In this document: positions 26,101-37,764 of the stretch, piece by piece | Numbering within the stretch: position 1 is the stretch's first letter | Layout of the letters: every line of letters starts with the position of its first letter | Assembly: GCA_033026295.1 (NCBI GenBank) | Contig: CM065169.1 | Coordinates: 11,762,462 to 11,826,461 of the forward strand | Length of the DNA stretch: 64,000 nt | Direction: 5' to 3' | DNA from: Channa striata | Lineage: Eukaryota; Chordata; Actinopteri; Anabantiformes; Channidae | Made by a program: the position numbers and the translations under genes | Notes under the pieces: generated by a model | What the model was told of the DNA's origin: nothing | Databases searched by the model: none | Seen by the model: the letters and a program-made list of their open reading frames with translations, nothing else

Positions 26101-26971
26101 AGGGGTCAAAGGTCGGCCTTCTATGAGCCATAATGGCTGAATCCTCTCTCTGGGTGCTCAGGTTGTCTAATGGAGTTAGTGGGTGTTTTGTTGCCGGCTC
26201 TCGTCTTTGTCCAGCTCGCTTGTTTTGGGCTGAAGCAAGGTGGAAACCACTTGTCCCACAAAGACTGCCCTTCTTTAACCTAAATACAGAAAGAAAATCT
26301 ATCAGTCCTCAGCAAACAAAGTCATTTCCAACATTTCGACATCGCCTGCTGCCAGTAAAAGAGCGTGAAGCACAGTTACTAGAGAGGCTTAATATTGTAA
26401 TTATGCCCACTTTATACAGATGAAGCTATTAAAAATACAGTATTTTAAAATCAGTTGAAATGTTGGTAACATGACGGTCATGTGACATGGCATGACAAAT
26501 TCTGTAAAATGTATAGAAAACAAGGCAAAAACAAACTGCTACCAGAGCTCCCTGAACTTCCCAGTACGGTCACACTGCCAGTCAGAGGACACTGTCTTTT
26601 TATGGCGACAGTGGGAAAATTCAGCCTGGGAGTAAATGCCAGAGGCCTATGAACGAGCATCTTCTTCTCATCAGCTTCGCTAAATAAACACATGCTTGGC
26701 CCCGGGCCCATTTCATCAAACTGTTATGCTTTAACAAATAATCTGGAGGAAATGGGAAGCCCTAAGTTGAAAGACCTTTCTGGCTTCTCTTTAATGGACA
26801 TGATGAGTAAAGTGGGACCTTACCCCCCGTTCTATGTTTCTCAGGCTCAGAAGGAATTTGAGAAGTATAATGTCTGTTTTCTGATTGGAGATACACCTGT
26901 TCACGTACAAACCTGCTGATGGTGGAGTAGATGCAGTCTTGTTTAGTAATCATTCTCTCAGTGGCCTCCAT
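20143..26971 (-). CDS. dennd2a: DENN domain-containing protein 2A (Rab guanine-nucleotide exchange factor)
   Basis: Coding exons: 26971-26913, 26279-25146, 25014-24923, 24713-24619, 24539-24330, 24176-24083, 23974-23924, 23835-23630, 23386-23277, 23012-22943, 22712-22635, 22536-22396, 22247-22099, 21419-21242, 21103-21062, 20943-20850, 20709-20440, 20362-20276, 20174-20143. All have GT/AG borders and matching phase, giving 1,063 aa. The first 600 residues are low-complexity and charged, with the DENND2 signatures ENPYEDI and PKPRRTF. The tripartite DENN module follows: uDENN (about 610-720, LFEYFLVVSL and FSFVLTGEDGSR), cDENN (about 745-890, ELCRPSDSRLEHVDFECLF, LLERRVIFTADKL, WQHTYIPVLPS) and dDENN (about 925-1055, SEAFVRFYVELVGHYPLF, GLFEVRAQEYLDS). 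DENND2 proteins activate Rab9-type GTPases on endosome-to-Golgi membranes. The 2A paralogue is chosen because the gene adjoins slc37a3, as in human 7q34, and because its length is closer to 2A than to 2C or 2D; DENND2C is the alternative. An internal ATG at 26131 would give 994 aa. Confidence 0.9.
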
Positions 26972-26999
26972 GATCTCTGTACACCTGAAAAATAGGAGA

Positions 27000-29380
27000 G
27001 AGAAGCATCTTCAATCAGAGTGAAAAAATCTGAAATTTGGATATTACCATTAGTTTATTATTATTATTAGTTTATTATTATTCAGTGGCTCTGCATGTGT
27101 CTAATACGTGTGACTTGCTTCAAGAATGGTTTAAAAACTACAGCACGGGCTACAGTTTCATTATTAGCACATTAGTGGATTTATTTCACATTAATAGGGG
27201 CTCAACATCCTGGATGAAACTGACATGTTAGGCCATGCTGCCATTCCCTATCAGCTGGTAATGTACAGTGTTCAGAAACCAGCTGGGCAGATTCAATGAA
27301 AACCATGACAGCCGGGATTGAGTGCAACTACCTCAAGCAGTTCATCATACAAACTAACATTTCCACAAGCATTAGGGAGTGATGAATCATTTTTCTCTTA
27401 TTTCCTTGTTATAAGATCCTAATTCTCCTGACAGGATATCAAACTTTGACCCTCACAGTGACTAAATTGCTTTGCACTCCTCTTTGCGACTTTTAGATTT
27501 TCACATCCCTAAGGCCAATGTTTCAAAGTTCAGTGGTCTCTAAGATAGGACTTGGTAATTTCCCATATCTGGAGCTGGTGTCAATATTTTGTTTAGCTGA
27601 TATGTTGTCCAGATGACTGCATGCTGTATATAGGCGTTAATGTCGTATAAGCAGGGAAACACGACATTAAGAGAAATAGTTACTTTGTGATAAAGAGTGC
27701 AAATAACCACAGGCTCAGGATGCCTAAACACATCAACAGCCTCCTAAACATCACAAAATCACCATCAATTCTATGTGTATCTTGCTTCCATTTACAAATG
27801 TATTTTTTTTTAATAATTACTTCTTTACTTTCGCATTATTGTAATAATATTCCAGCTCCTATTCTTAGATTAATTGTAACAGAATAAGAATACTGTTCTT
27901 ATTCTGCAGTAATGTATTTGATGTGGCAATGACAAGCAGAATAGACCAGTATATTCTTGTGAAATCTAGTAATTAATATCTTTGAATATTTAAAATAAAT
28001 CAGTTCCTTACCTCCTTCTGTTGTACAGTTTCCATGTGTTCATTAGTTAAATGTGAGCATGTGGCCACAGATGCTGCTATAACAATATCCATTGGTCAAA
28101 CTTCAAACCACCGTGCTGTGTCGTATCTCCAGGTCAAACAGTCTTCAATAGCTTTTCTAACTTGATTTAATCCTTAAAGTAATTTGTGTTTAACTGAGTC
28201 TCCCCTAACCTCCATGCCTCTTCTCCACTTCCCAGCTTTCATTTACTCTATCTCCCCCTGTACCCTGAACACAACTTCCTCCCTCTCTCTCTCTTTCTCA
28301 GTTTGTCTCTCCCTCTCTCCATGCATTTCCTTATCTACTGGCTGTCTCTCTCTAATCAAATGCTATGGACATGCTACATGGAATAAATTCATCTCTGTTA
28401 CTACTAACTGAAATTTCTTAAATTCCATATACTGTCCTCTTGACACGTGGAGGTGGCCTTATCATATTACAGTATTTCCCTCCAAACTTTGTGACTACTG
28501 TGTATGAGCTACAGCTGCTCGAGCAGCCTTCTTATTTAGTCCCATGGTGTCTGTTCACTCACACATGGAAATCGATAAGAAAGGCCCAGTGAGACTTAAA
28601 AAGCAACATTGAAAAAGAAATGACTAGGCGCTTCTCTCTGCTCCATCGTGTTTTTCCACTACTATGATACAGATTAAATTATGTGGTAATTACTGTAGGT
28701 GATCATAAAAAATGTTTTTTAAGTTTCATTGATCATGATGAAATTTTTATTAATCTCTTGTGGTTTTTAGTCTCTTTTATTGGTTTTCATGGTAAAAAAA
28801 AATTGTTGTTTAATACTGGTGTTATATTGAAATTAATATATTTCTTATTTTTACACTGGTCTTTAGACCTCTAAGGCCCAACTGTATGGGTATAGTACAC
28901 TGTTGCCAATAAAGCTGGAATACTTTTGTGTTCAGACAAAGGTTATTTGTGGTTTTATTTTCACTGTGATATGTTGATATGTGCAATCGATCGATAAAGA
29001 TTTGAGATATACAATTTATCTATGAAGAACAAATGACATCGTCACAATCATTTCATGAGAAGAGGTTAAAAATATGTAATTTCAACTTTGTGGACGTTTG
29101 TGGTGTAGTTGGCAAATTACCTTTATATTTTTGTACTATGGAACATGAAGAGACTACAAACAGGGTTAATCTGTAGTAACTTGCCTTCAAATTTACATTT
29201 AGTGTGAAAAATGTGTTTTGCTACATAATGCACTCATAATGTATATATTAAAACAAGCATACAGATAAATGCTAAACATAAAACAGCATGCATCAATAAC
29301 AGCATAATATAAAATGGTACACTGCGAATGCCGGGGATAGACGGTTCCGTACTATACAACACAAACTCACACACTTCATG
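27000..29380. other. 5' flank/intron of dennd2a, no further exons found
   Basis: AT-rich sequence between the dennd2a exon at 26913-26984 and the slc37a3 promoter. Apart from the possible exon at 28012-28043 I see no exon. A pyrimidine-rich patch (28,265-28,335) is low complexity. The dennd2a transcription start was not located; it may lie here or in the CpG-rich region beyond 29,380. Confidence 0.5.
28012..28043 (-). other. dennd2a: Possible upstream first coding exon of dennd2a
   Basis: On the minus strand an ATG at 28043 opens ten codons (MNTWKLYNRR) ending in a strong donor, AG|gtaagg, at 28012. Joined to the acceptor before 26984, the frame runs through four more codons into the ATG at 26971 without a stop. 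This would extend the protein to 1,078 aa. An in-frame stop lies just upstream of the ATG. The phase match could be chance (one in three), so this exon needs transcript support. Confidence 0.4.
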
Positions 29381-29579
29381 CACCTACAGACTCACCAGAA
29401 TCCCCCGTTGCAGCATCAGGCACGTTAATCCCTGTATTTCTGGCGGGGCCTGTTTTAAACTATGCAGACTTGTGCCTGCGGCCAATGAGAGCTCGGCTCT
29501 GCAGCGACAGGTGGAAGGCGAACAGCTGTTCCCCTGGTCACGGCCAGCTGCGCCGCCGGGCCTGTAGTACCACTCCCGT

Positions 29580-29597
29580 CCGGCAGGTGGCGCCAGA
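29580..29597 (+). promoter_or_regulatory. CTCF-like motif in the slc37a3 promoter
   Basis: The bases CCGGCAGGTGGCGCCA fit the CTCF core consensus CCASYAGRKGGCRS with one mismatch. It sits inside the CpG-rich promoter, about 25 bases before a CRE. Inferred from motif only. Confidence 0.35.
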
Positions 29598-29620
29598 GCA
29601 CCTCTGTGGCCTGCCGCCGG

Positions 29621-29628
29621 TGACGTCA
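29621..29628. promoter_or_regulatory. CRE (TGACGTCA) in the slc37a3 promoter
   Basis: A perfect palindromic cAMP-response element, TGACGTCA, about 85 bases before the end of the inferred first exon. CREB/ATF sites in this position are typical of CpG-island promoters. ATF6/ATF4-type stress control would suit an ER transporter, but that is speculation. Confidence 0.55.
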
Positions 29629-30940
29629 GCCACACGGGACTGACCGGACAGTAAACACACAGAGTATCGCCGCACCGAGCTCAGGCTGGAGAACGACACC
29701 CAGAGCTGAGAGGTAAGAAAACGCTGCGTTTGCTTCATGTTTTCGGGGTTTTTTTTAAATACTAACGTCAGCTGTTTGATCGTAGATGTTTGTTTTCACT
29801 TTTTTGGACCCGGAAGTGAAGCGTGTTAGCTGTGTTGTCCTGGTGGCAGAGCTGTAATTTATCCCTCTGAAACAAAATGCTGCCACATATTTGTCGAATT
29901 GACCGAACAGCCAGTGTCGTTCATAAAATGAGAGATGTTAAAAAAGAGGCACAAACTGTGACTCGTCTGGTCGGTTTATCTACAGAAAATTGATAGCGTC
30001 CTTTGAACAGGACGCCTTTCAGTTTCCCATAGTATTTGATCTGTGTTCAGTCAGTGGAAAAGTGTCACCTCAGATCTGACTGTTCAGTGACACTGATGCA
30101 TAAAGGCATGTTACAGGAGTTTAAGCTACACTTCACAATCAGTGCTGCTTGATTTTATCAGCAGGTTTATCCAAAGAATCTGGCCTACTCCATTCAAGAA
30201 CACATGTCACGATTGTTGTCTTTTTGTCCATATCTATATAGTAGTAACTAATACAGTAATGGACTTTATAAGAAGAACAATCAGAAAGTCAGTTCGACTC
30301 GTCTTAAGTAGTTAGTTGAGCCCTGAGTAAATAACATAGCTGAAGCTGCAGACTGTAGTGGGGGAGGTGGCGCGGTTTCAGAGGCAGGGTGTATACACTG
30401 GGCCCAGTTGTACCTGCGTATACCAGAACACACCTCAGCATTCAGACCCGATGCATCTATTAACAGTCGCCTCTTACACCCAAAGGGCTCAATGGTTTCA
30501 ACAAAATAGAACTGCTTGTACAAGTCAAGTCAGAAAATTGGGTATGGGATAGAAAAACGACACCAAAACTCTAGTAAATTCCATGAAACGCTGTTCAAGC
30601 AGCTTTTACAGTGAATATGTGGTAACTGTGGTGGATCGGGCCTAAAGTGAGTGGACATGGGTAGTTGTAATCACTGTCTCTAGGTTCATCTGAAATCATG
30701 TTGTTTGCAAGTACAATGAATACAGTTTATTTCTGCCATACCATTTTGTACGAGCTGTTGTCCTATTATTTTAATACAGATTTTTCATTCTTTCTCTTTA
30801 GGCTTCTGTGTTGTTGCTCTTGTGATGTGCTATAGCAGAACCTCTTCCCTAACCAGTGGTGTTCCCTCTGAAGACCTCCACCAACACCACCTCCTTTCGT
30901 GTTCTCCTCTTTCTTGTCCTTATCCCCGGCCGCCCCTGTG

Positions 30941-32084
30941 ATGCCTCCCCCATGCTGTGGCTACTTGTCACAGTACACCCATCATCATCTGGTTACCTTC
31001 CTCCTCACCTTCTTTAGGTAAATAGATCCATTCTGCTTCAGTGGGTTTCCTCTGTGAGAACAGTGTGGCTTTGTACATGTACTCCTCCTGGATTAATGTC
31101 TACGTGACCCTGTCACACGTAGAGTGTGCCTGTACAGCTACATAAGACACCTTCTTAGTTTTACTTTTAGTAATTTTTAGTGTAAAGGTTTGATTATTTT
31201 TAATTGATTTGTTACATTATTGGAGTGTTTCTGAAACAAGATGGATATGAGTTTTTAACTTAGGTAAGGTGACGGACAGTGCTAACCCAGCTTAGATGCA
31301 GCCAAGAGTGTGTGTGACATGTGTCTGGTAGTTGTTGGTTGCTACACAGAATTGAAAAGTACAAGAAAGCAGAGAACCTAAAATGTACCAATTTGTGGTT
31401 GTGAAAAGTTAAAAACATAAAAAAATGTTTGAAGCAGATGTGCACAACTACAAATTCTGTTCAGTATCCATTTTGACTATTCTGTGGCTGGACCGAAGGT
31501 ATATTCCAAAGCTAATTTTTCTGTGTAATTTTGAAATTTTGATTGCAGTGAATTAAACAAAACAAGTCGTGTCATAATGATAGCCATCTGTTTAACTTCA
31601 TGCCATATGTTCAGTTGTTAATGTACAACTTAGTTACTTACATAGTTAATCTTTAATTACAGCAGTTGTCATATCAGACATTTGCTGGCGTGTTACCAGG
31701 TAACAACACTCCTTATCAGGAGCAATGCAAAGTGCTGTTTGCAGCAGTCAGTGCACACAAGACTAAATCCTGCAGCTCAGCAGAAAAGTTGGATTTTACC
31801 CAATTTCCTATTTTATAGATAACGATTTTCTTCCATTATGTGAAGTTTAACCTTGTGCAAAAGAACAATTAGCATTCATTATGTGACCTTGTGTGGCCTT
31901 AAACACCTGACAAGAACAGGTGCCCTTTCTAGCACACAAACTTTAGCACTGAGTGGCTTCAGTATATTAAACAATCATTAAGGTTTTAAGTATTTGCCCT
32001 GCATACCCTTCCTAAACTGTGTTGCTATAGAAATGCTTCCAAATTCATATCTGTCAAATACATCTCTCTCTCTCTCTCTCTCTC

Positions 32085-32120
<36 letters not shown>

Positions 32121-35100
32121 GTTATGTGTTGCTGCATGCGTCCAGAAAGACATTCAGCAATGTGAAAGTGAGCATCTCAGCCCAGTGGACACCATTCATC
32201 CAGAATGACAGTGCACCTGCTTTCTCCCCTGGAGAGGTAACGAGCATGGTCATTTTATTTAATTAATACTGAAAACAGCTCTCTTGAACTGTTACATGGT
32301 CTTGAACTGTTACCAGGTAACTATCTTGTTATTATTGATGAATTGATGTAGTCTTGCTATTGCCAGTAAAATGAGGATTTGAATTTACTCTAATTTAGTT
32401 ACATTTTAATTTGAAATACAAGATCTATGCTCTTATTTTATATGTGTGATACAGTACAGGTGTTTTCAACCAATTAACAATCAGCCTGTAGGAATAGTTA
32501 GAAAACTAGCAGGTCAGGCAGTTGTTGAAGGCCAGGATTGAGAATTCTTTTTTTTTTTTTTTTTTTGCCTCTTCCAGACTTGGAAGGACAATCATCTTTT
32601 TAACGATGAAAAGGAGGCCACTCTGTTCCTGGGGCTTCTGGACTCTATCTTCCTCTTCTCATACGCTGTGGTAAGTAATGCACATCAGTTCCTATGTTCG
32701 AAGAACTCCCCGGAGAACTTATTTCTACCACAGAGATTTGGCAGAAAGAGCATGTTTTCACATTGAGCTGGACACTTGTTGAAAAATGTAAATTCATTTA
32801 AAAATGAAAAACAGTTCCCATGACGCGATTAAATAAAGTAAAAATAATGTAAATTATCTCGTAATACTACTCAGATATTTTATTATGTAGCTGAAGCAAG
32901 GAATAAAGTATTAATTTTGAACAAAAATAGGTCAGTATGCGTCTTTCTTTGCCATTTTTGTTTAAAAGTTGCTGTCTACACAGGGTCTATATTTAAGCGG
33001 TGTGATTGGGGACAGATTGAACCTGCGCTATGTCCTCTGCGTTGGTCTGTGTGGCTCAGCTGCAGTGGTGAGTACATGAACTATAAACTGAATAATATGT
33101 CTAATGCTTGTCCCATTATGACCATACTCTCTTAAGTATTAAATTGACTCGGTATTGATTAGCAGCCTTTCAAAGAATGTGTTAATGCATTTGCAGGAAT
33201 TTATTTTTGGCACTCTGACTGAATGGCTCAAAATCTACAGCATCTACCTGTACTGTTTTCTGTGGATTCTAAATGGCCTGCTGCAGTCGGCCGTCTGGCC
33301 CTGCGTGGTGGCTGTCATGGGCAACTGGTTCGGCAAAACGGGGTGGGTGACGTGTATTCTATAATAAAATCTGTCTTTATCTGACAGCATTTCAAGTATC
33401 ACTTGTGGAAATGCTTGCGTCACAACTGCAGCATCTGTCCAGCCTGGACATATTTAGTCAAGCTTGCGTCTGTCTTGTTGAGCTTTATAGTACACACCCA
33501 CACACAGAATCACACACATTGAGACTTACACAATGACACCCATTCACTGGTGCTGCAGGCGAAACACAGACCCCATTTAGACTCCGTTTTCCCCAGTGGC
33601 AATTCTATAAAAATAATATAACAGTTTGAGAGTTGCATTGAATAAAATATAGTTATATAAGTTCTGTATTAAAAAAATATAAAAATGAACTTTAATACTT
33701 TTACAGGCGTGGCTTTGTGTTTGGCCTTTGGAGCGCCTGTGCCTCTGTCGGTAACATCTTGGGGGCCTTTCTGGCTTCTAGTGTGCTCAAGTATGGATAC
33801 GAGGTACACACACAAACACACACCTAGTTTACCAGTACTGTCAGATACGATGGTCTCAGCTGATGAATGCTAACATGATGATCTGTGTGCTGCTGTGTCC
33901 AGTATGCCTTTCTGGTGACCTCTGTGGTGCAGTTTGCTGGTGGGGTGGTGGTGTTCTTTGGACTACTTACCTCTCCTAAAGAAGTTGGTAAGAACATCAA
34001 GGAGCATGTCGTAACCATACGTTTCATAAATGCTGCTGCATATGAGCATGTGAGTGTATGTAAACGGCGCACTGGCTTGGGTCACATTGATGTTTTGTCA
34101 ATTTTGTCTCTTCATTCGATTTTAATTGACCTTCTTCCCACAGAAGCCAGTTGTGTCACACGTTCACTAGGAAACTGCCTGAAATATAAACAACTCTCTT
34201 TGTATTACTGACTCTTGTAATTGAATTTGTCCACAGCTTAAATGTTTGTGTTTGTGGGTGTGTCAGGTTTAAGTTTGGAGTCAGACACTGGACTCAGCCC
34301 AGTTGAGACCGACACAGAAAGCCACAGGCCTCTGATGAGTGACGAGGAGGACGAGGTAGAGGCCGAGGTGTACAGCAGACCCTATCAGTCAGTTCAGGAG
34401 CCGGATGACCCTCCTGCCGAGTCTCCCCAAGCTATTGGCTTCTTCCAGGCTGTCTGTCTGCCTGGAGTAGTCTCTGTGAGTTTGAAGTGCCAACAAATCA
34501 AGTTAAATTATTCATTAATGACACAGACATATTATACAATTACTGCACCATGTTAATTCTGTGTCTTTGTGTACTGTAGTATTCTCTGGCTTATGCGTGT
34601 CTGAAACTGGTCAACTACTCCTTCTTCTTCTGGCTTCCTTTCTACCTGAGCAACAACTACGGCTGGAAGGAGGCGGAGGCCGACCGCCTGTCTGTGTGGT
34701 ACGATGTTGGTGGGATCATCGGTAAGTGGCAGGTTTAGCACTGCTGCTGGCATCATCAGCCATCAACCAAAGCGAATTAAGTGTTATTCTAGCATGTGTT
34801 GATGCTATATATAAAGAATAAAGATGAGAAAAAAATTTTTATTAGTCGATTGACAGAAAAAGAGTTACGTTTTCCAATCAGAAATGCGGGTTCTAAAATG
34901 CTGATCAAAGAATGTCTGAATATAACATTTTATAACCTAAAACATCAATTTATACATAAAAAAGACTCAGCAGACAAATCGATAATTAAAATAATTTTTA
35001 AGTGGCCCCAATATAAAGAGAGAGAGCATAAACAACGCATGCAAAGTTTTTACTTTGCATGAAAGAAAACTTTTCTTTGCCACGAATTCTATTTTATTTT

Positions 35101-36089
35101 CAGTGACCTTTTTATATGTTTAAAACATCTTCTAAACATTCTTGCAGTTCCTTAGTTGTGGCTCCTTTTTTTGTCAGGGGGAACAGTTCAGGGTCTGATA
35201 TCTGACTTCATGGGAAAGAGAGCCCCCGTGTTGGCCTTCAGTCTTGCAGTAGCAATGGGAGCCCTGGTGGGATACAGTCGTAAGTAAAAACATACACAAA
35301 TCATTGAGTAGGTTTGTGAGGCACACAGTGAGGTGTGAATAGTCAAAAAGACAGAGGGAGTTCACGTCTCTCTCCACTCTCAGGATCACCCAACGACCAG
35401 GTGATTAACGCTGTGTTGATGGCTACAACTGGTTTCTTTATCGGTGGCCCATCCAACATGATCAGCTCCGCAATCTCAGCAGACCTGGGGAGACAGGACG
35501 CGCTGAGAGGCAGTCAGGAGGCTCTGGCTACTGTCACTGGCATAGTTGATGGCACTGGAAGTATAGGAGCTGCCGTGGGACAGGTAATACTCAGGTTTCT
35601 ATACAAGAGTCCACAAAGACACAGCAGGAAAAGACAGCTTAAACAAGATTCAGTTTCAAGCTCTTTATTAGAATGTGCACATCTACTGCATATACGCAAA
35701 TATATGTGTATATCTATAAATTGAATAAAGCTTTACCTGTGTGTTCATATCTTCACAACTCTCTAGTACCTGGTGTCTCTGATTGAGAGTAAGCTTGGCT
35801 GGATGTGTGTGTTCTACTTCTTTGTTTTCATGGTAAGTTCCTCACCTGCTCTTTTTGCCCTAATGCTGAAAACCACACTGTCGTGCTCTTTGCTATCGGG
35901 TCACAGTTGTAATTCATGTGGTTATCAGACGTGTCTTTTAAAACCTACCCAGACATCCTGACTACCTCTTTGTGACGCCGTCTGTTATTCTTACAGACAG
36001 GGGGCAGTGTTTTGTTCATCACGCCATTGCTCTTTAGAGAACTGCGTGCCATGTGGAGAGACAGACGAGCGGTGCGACGCCAGCTATAA
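30941..36089 (+). CDS. slc37a3: Solute carrier family 37 member 3 (MFS sugar-phosphate exchanger-like)
   Basis: Coding exons: 30941-31017, 32122-32236, 32578-32670, 32984-33067, 33197-33342, 33707-33803, 33903-33987, 34267-34475, 34580-34721, 35178-35279, 35384-35583, 35767-35832, 35997-36089. All are phase-consistent, giving 502 aa against about 494 for human SLC37A3. Recognisable stretches: YVLLHASRKTFSNVKVSIS after the first membrane segment; a GVIGDRLNLRYVL loop (the MFS signature loop); CVVAVMGNWFGKTGRGFVFG; the acidic central cytoplasmic loop after about residue 235 (MSDEEDEVEAEV); NYSFFFWLPFYLSNNYGWKE; and GGPSNMISSAISADLGRQ near residue 400. Twelve transmembrane helices are expected. 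SLC37 proteins sit in the ER membrane; A1 and A2 exchange glucose-6-phosphate for phosphate, whereas A3 has weak or unproven activity and is linked to ATRAID and lysosomal export in mammals. The short C-terminus is basic. Confidence 0.95.
32063..32119. repeat. (TC)n microsatellite forming an slc37a3 splice acceptor
   Basis: A nearly pure TC dinucleotide tract of about 57 bases with one CAC break. It ends directly in the AG (32120-32121) that precedes coding exon 2 of slc37a3 (32122). The microsatellite is itself the polypyrimidine tract of the acceptor. Confidence 0.95.
32548..32566. repeat. Poly-T tract before an slc37a3 acceptor
   Basis: A homopolymer of about 19 T ends ten bases before the acceptor AG at 32576-32577 of the exon starting at 32578. 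It serves as its polypyrimidine tract. Confidence 0.9.
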
Positions 36090-37430
36090 AAAGCCTCTAC
36101 ATCTGCAGACACTAATATTCCTACTGTTGTCAGTGGCTGCACAGTAGGTCTGCTCACATGTGGCTCCTTAGGTGAGTTTGGAGATACAGAAGGATTTGGT
36201 GAATGGTTAACGTGATCTATGACAGAAGCAAGAAAAAATAAACTCAGAGCACTACTTAAGTCTTACAAACTTGCCAAAAGTTTTAAATGTGAATGTAGAC
36301 TACTTGTAGTGTAATTGTAAGGATTGTGGGTTTGAGCTGAAGTGTCTGATTAAGAAGAAAGCTTGGAAAGAGACCTGACTGTCAGGGAGTCCTGTTTGTG
36401 ACTTTAGGCTTTCCACAGCCATCACAGAATGTACTAGTGTATATATTTTAGGTTTAAAGGGATGTAAATATTTGACTTTTTTTAATGTAGATGAATTGAG
36501 AATTGTGAATGAAGATTTTAAACCTGGACTTAACTTAAATCTAAGGCTCTTGGAGACAATTTAGGGATCAGAATTCCCTGAAGAATGTGAATAATGTAGA
36601 AATATATATATATAAGTATTGTAGACATTCAGTTCTTTTTGGTTGATATAATAAATCTTGCACTCTAGGATTATTACAGTAAATAAATTCTAGTGAACCA
36701 CTTTTAGCTTACCCTCAGCTACTTAAATCCTTTTGTACAGTTTTGTGTAATTACAATTAGAGCTATACTTTAAACCATACTTTTACATCATCAGGACAGG
36801 TCCTCTTGATTTTGACTTTATATTTTCTTGTTCTTTTTTTATCTGTGTTCACTGAAATGTTTACACCTCAAATCTTAATGTTGTAAATTATAGGAAATCT
36901 CCATGACACCATGTAACCCTTTGAAAACTGTGCCATTGTTTTCTCACTCTTTGGGTTATATTGTAGTATGCCAAACAAGTAAAAGATGAGAGAGGTTTTG
37001 CCTTTAAAAAATAATTTGTTTGTTGGGGGAGTTTACATTTTTATGTCAGATATCTATAGGGTGATATGTGGTAGAGCTATTTACTAGTAAATGTTTGAAC
37101 CGTTTTTTTTTTTAAACACTATTCCCACAGTTTTGTCTATTTTTGGCTAGACACATTATAATTAGCCATCATTTTGAGGAAAGTTGCTCTGGTCAGAATT
37201 AGTTTAATATAAAAATATGTAGTTTGTGCTGTTGCATGTAGACATCATCACAACATAATTTTATATTTTTATTACATTATCAATTGTATGAGAGTTTTAT
37301 TGAAGAGTATCTCTGAGCAACTTGTACTAGAATGTAAACAGGAATGTGTCTGCAGTGTTTTTTTTCCCCCAATGTATGTTTTTTAAAGTTTTAAGCAATG
37401 TAAATGCAATTATTTTAAATAAATGCAAAT
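36090..37430 (+). other. slc37a3: Likely 3' UTR of slc37a3
   Basis: No exon is present. AATAAA signals on the plus strand occur at 36237-36242, 36650-36655 and 37418-37423, so several 3' ends are possible, with UTRs of about 0.17, 0.58 or 1.35 kb. Which is used cannot be told from sequence alone. Confidence 0.5.
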
Positions 37431-37764
37431 TACAATTTGCAAATCATGACTATTTTAGGTACGACTCATATCATTTTATTCAGCTTGATAAGCGTTATTA
37501 TTATGGCTTGCTACAAAAAGGCTTGACACATGTAATACTTCAGCACAACCCACAGATGGCATCATTAATGCAAAAAAACTTCACCCCGATAAGTAGTGGA
37601 AAGGAAAACTTTTAGACCACTATTTTGTTTATATCAATGTCATTCATTAACAATTTATTATTTTGAACACGATCGAAAAACATATCGAATTAGCATAAAG
37701 GGCAACAGTGCACCAACATCCCAGCAAACATTTTCTAAAGAAATATAACTGTCTCATATATTTC

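Larger units (their letters stand above)
29400..29712 (+). promoter_or_regulatory. slc37a3: CpG-rich promoter and first non-coding exon of slc37a3
   Basis: A sharply GC- and CpG-rich block in AT-rich surroundings, ending in a strong donor (GAGAG|gtaaga) after 29712. The sequence just before it would be the 5' non-coding exon. The second exon starts at 30802 after a good acceptor (ctctttag) and contains the start codon. The block lacks an obvious TATA box. As dennd2a points away on the other strand, the island might serve both genes, but no minus-strand first exon is visible here. Confidence 0.65.

Noticed and set aside
26692..26919. 75-codon plus-strand frame inside dennd2a
   Set aside because: Lies in the first dennd2a intron; no splice context on the plus strand.
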